A stretch of DNA of 64,000 nucleotides from the NCBI RefSeq assembly GCF_900460315.1, contig NZ_UHIO01000001.1:1641501-1705500 (forward strand), written 5' to 3'. Shown here piece after piece: positions 1 through 9,709 of the stretch; the stretch's first letter is position 1; every line of letters begins with the position of its first letter. Position numbers and translations under genes: made by a program. The notes below the pieces were generated by a model. The model was not told the DNA's origin and did not search any database. It saw nothing but the letters and a program-made list of their open reading frames with translations. Origin of the DNA: Veillonella criceti (GTDB taxonomy: Bacteria > Bacillota > Negativicutes > Veillonellales > Veillonellaceae).

Positions 1-2
1 TT

Positions 3-566
3 TCAGGGATTGCCATTACTTGTGAACGAATGCTCTTAGGGTTTCATGATGACATTGAGGCAGCCATGATTCTACCCAGTGGATTAGGGCTGCGTACGAG
101 TTTAGCGTCTAGTCCATTAATCACCAAAGCCAAAGTGCGTAAAGAAGGATTTAATGAACCAACCGATACGGTTGTGTGGTCTACCTTGTTAGATAATGAT
201 ATAGATACATATACAGCTTTATTATGGAATATTTTTCCGTTTCATCCGCATGAAGCAGGTAATCTACTATCTAATAGGACACCAACAGACGCCGAATTAG
301 CCGTGGGTGGCACGTTTGCTAAGGAATTATTAGTACTAAATAATTTAGCGTTGCATGGGGATGAAGCATTAGCACAGGCGTTAATGCAAGAAGCATCAGG
401 TGAAATGCCTAATGCTAGTGTTTTCGCGGTAGGCCGTAAGTCCTATGGGGTGCTAGAGACACAACATATTTTTTCGTATCCGTTGCGTCATCCTGCTAAT
501 GGTGGTGCTCAACAATATCGCGATCAGTTTGCTGAGATTTATTCGTTTTTACCAAATCGTAAATAA
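3..566 (+). CDS. Uracil-DNA glycosylase-like protein (5' truncated by window)
   Basis: The reading frame is open from the window edge, so the true start lies upstream; the first in-window ATG (30) is unlikely to be the start because the preceding codons (SGIAITCER) fit the family. The stretch LLWNIFPFHPHEAGN followed by LLSNRTPT, and the C-terminal HPANGG, are typical of the uracil-DNA glycosylase-like superfamily, whose members excise uracil or similar damaged bases from DNA. About 188 residues are visible. The N-terminal catalytic part is outside the window, so activity cannot be judged. It ends in a clear terminator and appears to be the last gene of its unit. Confidence 0.7.
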   Translation, partial: SGIAITCERMLLGFHDDIEAAMILPSGLGLRTSLASSPLITKAKVRKEGFNEPTDTVVWSTLLDNDIDTYTALLWNIFPFHPHEAGNLLSNRTPTDAELAVGGTFAKELLVLNNLALHGDEALAQALMQEASGEMPNASVFAVGRKSYGVLETQHIFSYPLRHPANGGAQQYRDQFAEIYSFLPNRK

Positions 567-579
567 TAAAACAAGATAA

Positions 580-610
580 GAACCTCCAAGCTTTGCTTGG
601 GGGTTCTTTA
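580..610 (+). terminator. Intrinsic terminator after the glycosylase-like gene
   Basis: GAACCTCCAAGC (580-591) pairs with GCTTGGGGGTTC (595-606) around a short TTT loop and is followed by a T-rich stretch. It starts 13 bases after the stop codon. Confidence 0.85.
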
Positions 611-1043
611 AGTTTTTTGGTAAATATGATATACTAGATTTAAGATATTCGTTCGGCTTTGGGCAATGATTTCATAGCTATGTTTATATAGAAGCTTGTG
701 AAGCGCTATATACTTAGCCTTATAAGTGAAAGGCCCTTTAACTTTACAAGTAGCAACATGCATAGGGAGAGGTGTATCTAGCTATCGACCGTCCTTTTAT
801 TTGTGATGCATGGATAGGCTCATATATTGACAAGTTAATAATGAACGAGTTCCCTTGGTTGCATTACTGGGATAAGACAGAATGAGGACTGGCTTGGCAG
901 TAATAGCTTTTATAAGGGAATTTTGTTTATATGCTGACAATACATTGATAAGTCGTTATGGGTAGCGCTAGGCGCTCGCGATTTATGTAGGTACATATAG
1001 GTGAATCATATGTTAAGTAAGATTTAGGAGGAGTATTGGACTC
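611..1043 (+). other. Long gene-free stretch before RNase J, possible structured RNA or leader
   Basis: No convincing ORF is present. A -10-like TATACT lies at 630-635. A nested stem can be drawn between 845 and 924: GAGTTCCCTT pairs with AAGGGAATTT, and inside it ATTACTG (863-869) pairs with CAGTAAT (898-904). The two sides below this stem (about 820-845 and 925-950) are largely unpaired, giving a rod with a big internal bubble. That layout resembles 6S RNA, but I see no decisive primary-sequence signature. It could equally be an rnj 5' leader. RNase P, tmRNA and SRP RNA signatures were looked for and not found. Confidence 0.35.
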
Positions 1044-3176
1044 ATGTTGAAAGAATTATTTAATAAAGTAACAGGGCAAAGTAATGAACAAGTTGCTAAT
1101 GCGCCTAAGAATACAGCTACGACAGTAGCTACAATGGATACAAATGCTGTAGTTGAGGATGCAATGAAGGAAGGAAGTCCACGTCGTAATACCCGTCGTA
1201 CGACTAATCGTAATGAAACAGGTCGCAATGAAGCAACTCGTGGAGAAACGAAGCGCACAACACCACGTCGTACAACTAATGCAGCCGGTGAAGGGACTAA
1301 GACGGGCACCTCTCGTCGTAGAACAACCAATGTAGCCGCTACGAATGAAGGGGCTGCCAAACCACAACGTACGACCAACCGTAATAGCAACAATGGTAAA
1401 AATAACAATCGTTTTAACTCACGAAATGGCAATGAAGGCACTAAAAATACGCGCTATACGAACACGGCTAATAGTAGTAGTGAAGCGGTTAAAGCCAATG
1501 CTCGTCATACGGCCAATAAAAAAGATAAGCTCATGATTATTCCTTTGGGCGGTCTTGGTGAAATTGGTAAAAATATGACGGTGTTCCAATATGGCGATGA
1601 TATTATCGTATTGGATGCGGGGCTTGCTTTTCCAGAAAATGATATGCCAGGGGTAGATATTGTAATTCCTGACATGAGCTATTTAATTGAAAATAAGGAT
1701 AAAGTACGGGCGGTTGTTATTACCCATGGCCACGAAGACCATATTGGTTCTTTAGCGTACTTATTAAAAGAAATTAATGTGCCTGTATATGCCACTAATT
1801 TAGTATGTGGTTTAATTGAAGGTAAATTAAAAGAAAATAAAGTGGGTGGCGTGAAACTTAATGTGGTTAAAGCGGGTGATGAAATTCGCATTGGCACCTT
1901 TAAGGTAGGCTTTATCCAAACTAACCATTCTATTCCTGATGCTTGTGCAGTGTATTTTGAAACACCAGTGGGGATCGTTGTGCATACTGGTGACTTTAAG
2001 GTGGATCAAACTCCAGTAGATGGCAAATTGATGGATGTTCATAAATTTGCAGAACTTGGTAATAAAGGTGTATTAGCACTTATGTCTGACTCTACCAATG
2101 TTGAAAAACCAGGCTTTACCCCATCTGAAAGTACCGTAGGGCCAGCTTTGTTACGGGCTGTAGGGGAAGCTAGAGGTCGTGTTGTCTTGGCTACGTTTGC
2201 ATCTAATGTATCTCGTTTACAACAGGCTGTAGATGCCGCCGTTGCCTTTAAACGTAAAGTTATCGTTCTTGGTCGCAGTATGGTCAACGTTTCAGAAATT
2301 GCACAAGAGCGAGGCTATTTAAATGTACCAGAAGGTACGATGATTGACGTAGATGAAATGAATCGTTATCGTGATGATGAAATTATGATTTTAACGACGG
2401 GGAGTCAGGGGGAACCTATGGCCGGCTTATCCCGCATGGCTACGAATAATCATCGCACAATTGAAATTACGCCTAATGATACAATTATTATTTCCGCTAC
2501 GCCAATTCCAGGCAATGAAGCGGCGGTAGGTCGTACAATTGATAACTTATTACGCTTAGGGGCTGATGTTATCTATGGTCGTGACCGTGGCATTCATGTA
2601 TCAGGTCATGGTAGTCAAGAAGACTTGAAGACGATGCTTAACTTAGTCCGTCCTAAATTCTTTATTCCTGTGCATGGTGAATACCGTATGCTCAAGAAAC
2701 ATGGTGAATTAGCGGTATCCATGGGGATTGTGAAACCAAATCATGTATTGGTTGGCGATAATGGTCAAATCTTTGAATTTACAAGTCGTACAGCTCGTAA
2801 AGGCGGCCATGTGACGGCTGGTAAAGTCTTTGTAGATGGACTTGGTGTTGGTGACGTTGGTAATATTGTAATTCGCGATCGTCAGCAATTAGCTCAAGAA
2901 GGTATGGTCATTGTAGTTATGGCTATGGATCGGGCTAGCGGTCAAATTGTGGCTGGTCCAGACATTGTATCTCGTGGTTTTGTGTATGTTCGTGATGCAG
3001 AAGATCTTATGAATGAAGCACAAAAACGAATTGAGCAGGTTATTGAGAAATGTGAAGCCAGTCAGATGAAAGATTGGGCTACGATTAAATCACAAGTACG
3101 TGATACGCTTGGTAAATTCTTGTATGAAAAGACGCGTCGTCGTCCAATGATTTTGCCAATTATTCAGGACGTGTAA
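1044..3176 (+). CDS. rnj: Ribonuclease J with long basic N-terminal extension
   Basis: RNase J is a zinc-dependent metallo-beta-lactamase/beta-CASP nuclease with endonuclease and 5'-to-3' exonuclease activity, central to mRNA decay and rRNA maturation in Firmicutes. The catalytic HGHEDH motif sits near residue 228, and the beta-CASP and C-terminal domains follow; the conserved core begins near residue 160 (MIIPLGGLGEIGKN). At 710 residues it is about 150 longer than the usual ~555, all of it an N-terminal region rich in Arg, Asn and Thr with recurrent RRTTN-type blocks and almost no hydrophobic residues. The start is supported by AGGAGG at 1027-1032. The gene stands alone between a long leader and a promoter/terminator overlap. 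Confidence 0.95.
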   Translation: MLKELFNKVTGQSNEQVANAPKNTATTVATMDTNAVVEDAMKEGSPRRNTRRTTNRNETGRNEATRGETKRTTPRRTTNAAGEGTKTGTSRRRTTNVAATNEGAAKPQRTTNRNSNNGKNNNRFNSRNGNEGTKNTRYTNTANSSSEAVKANARHTANKKDKLMIIPLGGLGEIGKNMTVFQYGDDIIVLDAGLAFPENDMPGVDIVIPDMSYLIENKDKVRAVVITHGHEDHIGSLAYLLKEINVPVYATNLVCGLIEGKLKENKVGGVKLNVVKAGDEIRIGTFKVGFIQTNHSIPDACAVYFETPVGIVVHTGDFKVDQTPVDGKLMDVHKFAELGNKGVLALMSDSTNVEKPGFTPSESTVGPALLRAVGEARGRVVLATFASNVSRLQQAVDAAVAFKRKVIVLGRSMVNVSEIAQERGYLNVPEGTMIDVDEMNRYRDDEIMILTTGSQGEPMAGLSRMATNNHRTIEITPNDTIIISATPIPGNEAAVGRTIDNLLRLGADVIYGRDRGIHVSGHGSQEDLKTMLNLVRPKFFIPVHGEYRMLKKHGELAVSMGIVKPNHVLVGDNGQIFEFTSRTARKGGHVTAGKVFVDGLGVGDVGNIVIRDRQQLAQEGMVIVVMAMDRASGQIVAGPDIVSRGFVYVRDAEDLMNEAQKRIEQVIEKCEASQMKDWATIKSQVRDTLGKFLYEKTRRRPMILPIIQDV

Positions 3177-3281
3177 TTAAATAGAGACTTCTGATAGCTC
3201 TTTTGGCTAGTATTTATGGGCAGGATTGCGTAATTGCTACCGCCTATTTAGTGGTTAATGATATTCAAAAGTAATACAAAA

Positions 3282-3323
3282 TGATATAATAGTCGTGTGG
3301 CTTCGGCCATGCGACTATTTTTT
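3282..3323 (+). promoter_or_regulatory. Extended -10 promoter overlapping a UUCG-loop terminator
   Basis: TGATATAAT (3282-3290, extended -10) runs into a strong hairpin, ATAGTCG...CGACTAT with a TTCG tetraloop (3289-3317), followed by seven T residues. The hairpin terminates rnj transcripts. A transcript begun at the embedded -10 would start inside the 5' arm and escape termination, feeding the DUF2232-gdpP operon. Confidence 0.65.
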
Positions 3324-3339
3324 TAGGAGTTAATTACAT

Positions 3340-4299
3340 ATGAAATATTCAGAGACGCGGGCCGTTGTAGAAACAGGATTTTTAACGGCTCTCATTATGG
3401 TATTTACGTTTATTGGTTTAACTGTGCCAGCTATGGGCGTATTTGCGTCTATCTTAATGCCCGCTGTTTTGGTTGTATTAGGGGCAAGGCATGGTATAAA
3501 ATGGAGTATTTTGGCAACGATTACATCAGGTGTAGTTATGAGTATTGTCATCACTCCGTTAATGGCTTTTATGCAAGTCCTTACCTCTGGCGTGCCGGGG
3601 ATTGTATTAGCTTATGGTTATGAACGTCGTTGGCCAACGGCTCGTTTACTAACTTTACCGGCGCTTACTATGATGGTTATGATTGCTGTCCAATTAGGGA
3701 TTGGGCAATATATCATGCAGGTTGACTTAGTGCAAACTTGGCAACAATTTCAGCAGGAAACTTTAGTCAATATGGAAGAAGCTTATCGTGCGCAAGGGCT
3801 ATTGGATGATCAGATTAAATCTATGGTAGATAGCATGGCGACTCTATTTAAGCAGATGGCCTATGTTGCGATTGCCGCTCTTTTTATGTCATCCGTGATT
3901 ATTAGTTATGCTATTTGTAAAGTAGCCAATGTTATAGTCCGTCGTACGGGCGGTCAAGGAGTTACCTTGCCGACTATGGACCAATGGCGTGTGCCACAGT
4001 GGGCTGTATATATCTTTGCTTTAGGTATTTTATTAACCTATTGGGGTGACCAGTATCAGTCTGAAGTTATTAATGTTATTGCCTATAACTTATATGCTTT
4101 AGGCTCGTATATGTTAGTTTTGCAGGGCCTTGGCTGTATGTGGTCTATTTTTAAAAGCTATGGTTTATCAGCTGGGTTTCGTTTAGTTCTAATATTTTTA
4201 ACCTTATTAATGAATTTTGCCACTCTTTGGATTGGCATGTTAGATTTAATTTTTAACCTTCGTCGACGGTTATCTAAACGGTCAGACGACGAAGAATAA
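3340..4299 (+). CDS. DUF2232 (YybS-like) integral membrane protein
   Basis: A 319-residue polytopic membrane protein with roughly seven hydrophobic segments (for example residues 13-60, 66-100, 170-190 and 225-250) and a basic, then acidic C-terminal tail (RRRLSKRSDDEE). Length, hydrophobicity and position immediately upstream of gdpP, rplI and dnaB match the YybS/DUF2232 family of Firmicutes. Its biochemical role is not established; some members are thought to resemble small-molecule carriers. The AGGAG ribosome binding site lies at 3324-3328. Nineteen bases separate it from gdpP, so the two are almost certainly co-transcribed. Confidence 0.85.
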   Translation: MKYSETRAVVETGFLTALIMVFTFIGLTVPAMGVFASILMPAVLVVLGARHGIKWSILATITSGVVMSIVITPLMAFMQVLTSGVPGIVLAYGYERRWPTARLLTLPALTMMVMIAVQLGIGQYIMQVDLVQTWQQFQQETLVNMEEAYRAQGLLDDQIKSMVDSMATLFKQMAYVAIAALFMSSVIISYAICKVANVIVRRTGGQGVTLPTMDQWRVPQWAVYIFALGILLTYWGDQYQSEVINVIAYNLYALGSYMLVLQGLGCMWSIFKSYGLSAGFRLVLIFLTLLMNFATLWIGMLDLIFNLRRRLSKRSDDEE

Positions 4300-4318
4300 A
4301 GGGATAGGGAGCGAGATT

Positions 4319-6334
4319 ATGAAAGGGAATCAGGGCTTTTTAGGGGCCTTTGAAAAGACCGCCATTGTCGTTATCATTGTACTGTTGTTGGTCATTGCGT
4401 GGTTGAACTGGCAATTAGCACTGTTTGGTCTGCTGTTTGTACTCGTAGCTTATTTATATAGTAGTCGAGCCATTCAAAAACAACGTCGCCAACTTTATGA
4501 ACAATTTGATACGATTGCTAAAGGGATTACACAGGCATCTAATTTTGCCTTACAAAACTTACCAACCGCTATGGTTATTATTGACAGTAAAGCACGTGTT
4601 TGTTGGTGCAATAGTGTATTTCGTGATTGGATGCCACAAGATCCAGATAAAACGCAACGATTGAATGGGTTTATTCCTAGTTTGCGTTTAGATAAAATCT
4701 GGGGGAAGTCTGGTTATTTCAATGAAAAAATTGAAAATAAATATTATCGTGTCATTTACAAATTTATTGAAGGGGCCGAACGAAAAGAGCCCGATGCTAG
4801 CGAAGTGGAGTCCTATATGGCGTTTTACTTTGATGATGTAACGGAATCAGAGCAATTACGTCATGAAGCGGAAGCTATGGCACCGGCCTTTGGTTTTCTT
4901 ATGATGGATAATATTGAAGATGTAACTAAAGGGTTAAGTGATGTGGAATACACAAACTTATGGGCGGAGATTAACAATGCCATCGTGGAAGAAATTGACC
5001 GTTATGATGGTTTTGTTCGTAACTATGCAGAAGATTCTTACATTTTCTGTATTTCTAAAAAAGCCTTAATGGATATGATTCAGCAGAACTTCCCATTGTT
5101 AGCTCGGGTCCATAATATTCCTACAAGCCGCCGCATTCCTGCTACCATTAGTATTGGTATTGCAGCAGGCGAGGAGAATATTAAGGAACAATCTGAACGG
5201 GCTCGTTCTGGTTTGGAACTAGCCTTAGGGCGTGGTGGTGACCAGGCGACAGTATATATTGGTGAAGAACTGAAGTTTTATGGTGGTAAAACTCAGGGGG
5301 CTGAAAAGAATACTCGCGTCCGTGCCCGTGTAGTCGCTCAGGCGATTAAAGAACTTATGGATGATGCAGATAATGTTATTGTCATGGGCCATGAGCGCGA
5401 AGATTATGATAGTATTGGTGGTGCTATCGGGGTGGCCGCCATGGCTCGTGGTGCTGGTAAATCGGTTCACATTGCCGTGAGTGATCAGACGGTGGCAATT
5501 AAAAAATTGTCTGATTTATTTCCGACAGAACCAGGGTTTGAAAGTTTATTAATTACCCCTCAAGCGGCAGAAGATTTTGTTACTGATTCTACCTTGGTAT
5601 TTGTAGTCGATGTGCATCGACCTGATATGGTAGCAGCACCAAAAGCTTTGCAAAAAGCTAAACGGCGGGTTGTTATTGATCATCATCGCCGGGCATCTGA
5701 CTTTATTGAAAAACCATTATTAACGTATTTAGAACCGGCTTCCTCATCAACGAGTGAGTTAGTGACGGAGTTAATTCAATATTTTGTTGATCCTATTTCC
5801 CTAAACGTAGTAGAAGCGAGTGCATTGTATGCAGGGATTGTAGTTGATACAAAGAATTTTGTTGTGCAAACAGGCTCACGTACCTTTGATGCGGCTTCAT
5901 TCTTGCGCCGTTCAGGGGCGGATTTATCCATTGTACGTCATCTTTTCATGGAAAGCTTTGATGGGGTACAATTACGAGCTAAGATGTTGGCTGAAGCTGA
6001 ACGCTTTGATGGACTGGCGATAACGATTTGTCCTGACGGCGTACAAAATGCTTCGATTTTATCAGCACAAACGGCGGATACTTTAATTACTATTGAAGGC
6101 ATTGAAGCTAGTTTTGTACTATATATGATGGCTGATGGTGGCATTGGTGTTAGTGCCCGTTCACAAGGAGCCATTAATGTTCAGCTTATTATGGAGGCCT
6201 TAGGTGGTGGCGGTCATCGTACCGTTGCTGGTGGCCAATTATATGATATGACCATGGAAGAGGCGATTGAAGCTGTTAAGAAAGCAGCGAAAGACCGTGC
6301 TACTACCATGAAGAAGGAGGAAGACTCAGAATGA
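4319..6334 (+). CDS. gdpP: Cyclic di-AMP phosphodiesterase GdpP
   Basis: GdpP hydrolyses the second messenger c-di-AMP to pApA and so controls osmotic and cell-wall homeostasis. Domain order is canonical: two N-terminal membrane helices (residues about 13-50), a PAS-like region (80-165), a degenerate GGDEF domain (180-310), then DHH and DHHA1 catalytic domains. Metal-binding motifs GHEREDYDS (near 357), VVDVHRP and IDHHRR (near 453), and the DHHA1 GGGGHR (near 630) are intact, so it should be active. The stop overlaps the rplI start by four bases (ATGA). Its presence is notable because a BusR-like c-di-AMP effector lies about 25 kb downstream. Confidence 0.95.
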   Translation: MKGNQGFLGAFEKTAIVVIIVLLLVIAWLNWQLALFGLLFVLVAYLYSSRAIQKQRRQLYEQFDTIAKGITQASNFALQNLPTAMVIIDSKARVCWCNSVFRDWMPQDPDKTQRLNGFIPSLRLDKIWGKSGYFNEKIENKYYRVIYKFIEGAERKEPDASEVESYMAFYFDDVTESEQLRHEAEAMAPAFGFLMMDNIEDVTKGLSDVEYTNLWAEINNAIVEEIDRYDGFVRNYAEDSYIFCISKKALMDMIQQNFPLLARVHNIPTSRRIPATISIGIAAGEENIKEQSERARSGLELALGRGGDQATVYIGEELKFYGGKTQGAEKNTRVRARVVAQAIKELMDDADNVIVMGHEREDYDSIGGAIGVAAMARGAGKSVHIAVSDQTVAIKKLSDLFPTEPGFESLLITPQAAEDFVTDSTLVFVVDVHRPDMVAAPKALQKAKRRVVIDHHRRASDFIEKPLLTYLEPASSSTSELVTELIQYFVDPISLNVVEASALYAGIVVDTKNFVVQTGSRTFDAASFLRRSGADLSIVRHLFMESFDGVQLRAKMLAEAERFDGLAITICPDGVQNASILSAQTADTLITIEGIEASFVLYMMADGGIGVSARSQGAINVQLIMEALGGGGHRTVAGGQLYDMTMEEAIEAVKKAAKDRATTMKKEEDSE

Positions 6335-6777
6335 AAGTAATTTTGTTAGAAGATGTAAAAAAAGTAGGTAAAAAAGGTGAAATTATTGAAGTGAGTGAAG
6401 GCTATGGTCGTAATGTATTAATTAAAAAAGGCCAAGCATTAGAAGGGACACCGGCTAACTTAAATAATGCAAAACAACAACAGGCATCAGCGGCGCATAA
6501 AAAACAAGTTAATGCGGATGAAGCTAAAATTTTAGCTAGCCAATTAGCTAAAGTAGAAGTGACGATTCCTGTAAAAATGGGCGATGCAGGCCGTGTATTT
6601 GGTTCTGTAACTGGCAAAGATATTGCCGATGCGTTGGCTAAACAATTTGATGTAGCGGTAGATAAAAAGAAAATTGAATTAAAAGAACCATTAAAAACAT
6701 TAGGCGTACATGATGTTTTAATTCGTGTACATCCTGAAATTACTACGACCATTAAAGTTGAATTAGTGGAAGGTTAA
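6331..6777 (+). CDS. rplI: Ribosomal protein L9
   Basis: Large-subunit ribosomal protein of 148 residues, the usual length. The N-terminal RNA-binding signature [20 protein letters not shown], the alanine- and lysine-rich connecting helix and the C-terminal domain with RVFGSVT and LGVHDV are all present. It is translationally coupled to gdpP by a four-base overlap, and dnaB starts two bases after its stop. The order gdpP-rplI-dnaB is conserved in Firmicutes. Confidence 0.97.
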   Translation: MKVILLEDVKKVGKKGEIIEVSEGYGRNVLIKKGQALEGTPANLNNAKQQQASAAHKKQVNADEAKILASQLAKVEVTIPVKMGDAGRVFGSVTGKDIADALAKQFDVAVDKKKIELKEPLKTLGVHDVLIRVHPEITTTIKVELVEG

Positions 6778-6779
6778 TT

Positions 6780-8129
6780 ATGGCAGAACCACGGATTCCT
6801 CCCCATAGTATAGAGGCTGAACGAGCCGTGCTAGGAGCTTTGCTTACGGGAGAGAATGTATATGACTCGATTAGTAGCATTGTTACTCGTAGTGATTTTT
6901 ACCGTGATGCCCATCGGATTATGTATGAAGCCATTGAGAATATTCAACATTCGCATCAACGGCCTGACATGATTCTATTAGTAGAAGAGTTAAATCGTCT
7001 TAATAAGCTTGAAGAAGTAGGTGGCATTAACTATATTACAGATATTACCAATGCCTCGTCGGCTGTTTATAATGTAGAGGAACATGCCCGCATTGTAGCT
7101 GAAAAGTCGCAATTACGTCGTTTAATTGATGCCGGTAATAAAATTGTAGGGGAAAGTTATGCTGCGACGAAGACAGTACCTGAGATTCTTAATGATGCTG
7201 AAGTAGGAATCCTTGGTGTAACCGGACAACTAAAAGCGGAAACATCGTTTGTTAGCTTGGGGAATGTGCTTCCTAATTTTATTACCCGTTTAGGAGAATT
7301 GCAAAATCATGGCGATACCTTAACGGGTCTTTCTACTGGTTTTAAAGATTTAGATGATATGACAAATGGGTTACAACGGTCTGATCTTATTTTGGTAGCA
7401 GCGCGTCCTTCCATGGGTAAGACAGCGTTTACTCTTAATTTAGCCTATAATGTAGCGGTAAAGGGTAAAGGATCGGTGGCATTTTTCTCACTAGAAATGT
7501 CTGCTGAACAGTTGGTAGGGCGTATTTTATCGTCAGCTACAGAAGTGTCATCTTCAAAGTTACGCACGGGGCAGTTACAACCTGCTGACTGGGATAAAGT
7601 AGCCAATCAGATGGATAATTTAATGTCGTCTAAGTTATATATTGATGATACACCTGGCCTTACCGTGCAGATGATGCGCTCTAAACTGCGTCGTTTAAAA
7701 GTAGAAAAAGGGTTGGATTTAATTATTGTCGATTATGTGCAGTTGATGACGGGCCGTAATGGGGGCAATAGTGACAATCGTCAGCAGGAGATTTCAGAGA
7801 TTTCTCGAAATCTTAAATTAATAGCCCGTGAAATGAATGTACCATTGATTGCTTTGTCTCAGTTAAGTCGTGGTGTTGAATCGCGTACTGATAAGCGCCC
7901 TGTATTGAGTGACTTGCGTGAGTCTGGCTCTTTGGAACAGGATGCGGATATTGTTGTCTTTTTGTATCGTGACAAGTATTATAGTAAAGATGATACGCAA
8001 GAAGACATAACGGAAGTTATTATTCGTAAACATCGTAATGGTGCGTTGGGGACGATTAATCTCTTATTCCAAGGCGAGTTAACACGGTTCAGAGATACGA
8101 CTTCACGTACAGAAGAGGATGGCATGTAG
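6780..8129 (+). CDS. dnaB: Replicative DNA helicase DnaB
   Basis: Hexameric 5'-to-3' helicase that unwinds DNA at the replication fork and recruits primase. The N-terminal dimerisation domain (residues 5-105, starting PPHSIEAERAVLGALL), linker and RecA-like motor domain are complete at 449 residues. The Walker A motif RPSMGKTA lies near 209, Walker B IIVDYVQLM near 320, and the DnaB signature LSQLSRGVESR near 360. No intein interrupts it. It is tightly packed behind rplI and followed 12 bases later by the M48 peptidase gene. Confidence 0.97.
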   Translation: MAEPRIPPHSIEAERAVLGALLTGENVYDSISSIVTRSDFYRDAHRIMYEAIENIQHSHQRPDMILLVEELNRLNKLEEVGGINYITDITNASSAVYNVEEHARIVAEKSQLRRLIDAGNKIVGESYAATKTVPEILNDAEVGILGVTGQLKAETSFVSLGNVLPNFITRLGELQNHGDTLTGLSTGFKDLDDMTNGLQRSDLILVAARPSMGKTAFTLNLAYNVAVKGKGSVAFFSLEMSAEQLVGRILSSATEVSSSKLRTGQLQPADWDKVANQMDNLMSSKLYIDDTPGLTVQMMRSKLRRLKVEKGLDLIIVDYVQLMTGRNGGNSDNRQQEISEISRNLKLIAREMNVPLIALSQLSRGVESRTDKRPVLSDLRESGSLEQDADIVVFLYRDKYYSKDDTQEDITEVIIRKHRNGALGTINLLFQGELTRFRDTTSRTEEDGM

Positions 8130-8141
8130 GGAGGTAAAACT

Positions 8142-9251
8142 ATGAAACGTTGGCGTCAAACATTAGGAGCAACTACTTTAGGTGTATTACTAGCTGGGGG
8201 CGTAGGTTTTGCAGGACCTAGCGTGGAAGCGGGGCTGTTCGATGTATTACTAGGCGGTGCTGTAGGCATGGTAGAAGTTAATACAGAAATCTCTAATTTA
8301 GATGATACGGAACAAGGACAGGAATATATGCTTGAACAGCGGATACAACAGGTAGGCTATTATAATAATTATGCGTATCAAGATCGGGCTAAACGGATCT
8401 TTGAAGCACTCACCAGTTCGCCTGATGTAAAACGGACGTATGTAGTTTTTGTCAATCCTCAAACAGACGCCAATGCGAGTATGGGCGTCGGTCGTGTTAT
8501 GACCATTAATAAAGGCCTTATGGATATGTTAGATGATGATGCGTTGGCCTCTGTAGTAGGTCATGAAATCGGTCATGGTGAAAATAAGGATATTGTAAGA
8601 GGTTTGCGTAAAAGTGTTGCTTTGCAAACAGCCGTAGGAGCGGCTACGAACAATGCAGGTGGTCTTAGTGTATTATTAGGTAATGCAGCCGGCAATTATT
8701 TAAATGAACAAGTATTTAGCGTAGGCCAAGAAAAGAATGCGGATGAATGGGGCTTTAAGTTATTGGCGGATAGTCATTTTAATGTAGGGGCAGCGGCTGT
8801 ATCAATGGCGGTAATACGTGATAAATATGGCGAGTTATATACAGATGGCTTAGGTCAGATTATTAATCCTAATAACCATCCTAAAATGAGCCAGCGTATT
8901 TTAGATCATTTAAAACGACTACATACTTTTTCTAATAAACATGTAGAGGTTAAAGACGATGTAGTGTATGTAAATAATCAGGCTGTATATACTGGCGAAG
9001 CGGCTGGTAATTATACAGGGGCTATGCGTGCGTATTTGGTAGCTGGCAAATTGGCCCGTTACTATCATGATAATCAAGTGGGTGAACCCGTCGTGCAGGG
9101 AAATCAAGTTTGGATGAATGGGGCCTCTTTGGTTACTTTGAGTTCAGCAGATAAAGCGAATACGATGCGTGATACCTTATCAAAAGCAATGGCGCTTAAA
9201 AATAGTAAATCAGACACATCTGATAAAGCAGATAAGAATAAAAAGAAATAG
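8142..9251 (+). CDS. Secreted M48-family zinc metallopeptidase
   Basis: The protein has a Sec signal peptide (basic MKRWRQ, hydrophobic core, likely cleavage after SVEA near residue 30) and the zinc-binding motif HEIGH near residue 143, with the third ligand Glu in EKNADEWG downstream. This places it in the Ste24/HtpX/BepA-like M48 family, probably acting in the periplasm or at the inner face of the outer membrane. The C-terminal third is not a recognisable domain and ends in a Lys/Asp/Ser-rich tail. A quality-control role by analogy with BepA or LoiP is inference. It is the last gene of the gdpP-dnaB unit, closed by a terminator. Confidence 0.85.
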   Translation: MKRWRQTLGATTLGVLLAGGVGFAGPSVEAGLFDVLLGGAVGMVEVNTEISNLDDTEQGQEYMLEQRIQQVGYYNNYAYQDRAKRIFEALTSSPDVKRTYVVFVNPQTDANASMGVGRVMTINKGLMDMLDDDALASVVGHEIGHGENKDIVRGLRKSVALQTAVGAATNNAGGLSVLLGNAAGNYLNEQVFSVGQEKNADEWGFKLLADSHFNVGAAAVSMAVIRDKYGELYTDGLGQIINPNNHPKMSQRILDHLKRLHTFSNKHVEVKDDVVYVNNQAVYTGEAAGNYTGAMRAYLVAGKLARYYHDNQVGEPVVQGNQVWMNGASLVTLSSADKANTMRDTLSKAMALKNSKSDTSDKADKNKKK

Positions 9252-9264
9252 ATAATAGGTCAAA

Positions 9265-9306
9265 ACACTCTTGTTGATTTTGTAGAAATTAGCAAGAGTG
9301 TTTTTT
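9265..9306 (+). terminator. Intrinsic terminator after the M48 peptidase gene
   Basis: ACACTCTTG (9265-9273) pairs perfectly with CAAGAGTGT (9293-9301) and is followed by a run of T. Confidence 0.9.
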
Positions 9307-9576
9307 GGTAATAGGCGTATATTTTTTCTAAATTTACATATATTATACAAAAAAATATATGTCTTTTTGAGGTAATCAAGTAAAAATTGACATAATTTTT
9401 TAAAAATTGAATGGCAACTATTAGTAAAATGCATTCATGGAAAAAACAAGTGATAACTAGTGGTTATGGCCTCTCATACCGTCAATTATTCGTCAAAAAT
9501 GGCTTGACTATGCAGATTTAGTAATGGTTTTTGGACGTTTTTCGGGCTTTGGAGTATTTAACATTCAAAGACCCTG

Positions 9577-9585
9577 TGCTATAAT
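9577..9585 (+). promoter_or_regulatory. Extended -10 promoter for the Ldh2-family gene
   Basis: TGCTATAAT is a perfect extended -10 box about 125 bases before the start codon, giving a roughly 115-base leader. The rest of the gene-free stretch 9307-9709 is AT-rich, and I see no ORF or strong hairpin in it. Confidence 0.6.
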
Positions 9586-9709
9586 GAACTTGTCTTCAAA
9601 AGGAAATAAGCGATTTGAGAAGGGGACCAAAAAACGTCAGTAATTAGGATTAGGAATTTCTTGAAGAGCTTGTTCCAGGTATATGTTTTCGGAAAAGAGG
9701 ATTAGACAA

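Noticed and set aside
611-1043. RNase P RNA, SRP RNA or tmRNA
   Set aside because: The universally conserved core motifs, such as GAGGAAAGTCC for RNase P, are absent.
1013-1441. 142-codon minus-strand ORF opposite the start of rnj
   Set aside because: Antisense of the Arg/Thr-rich extension; it lacks a ribosome binding site and a protein-like composition.
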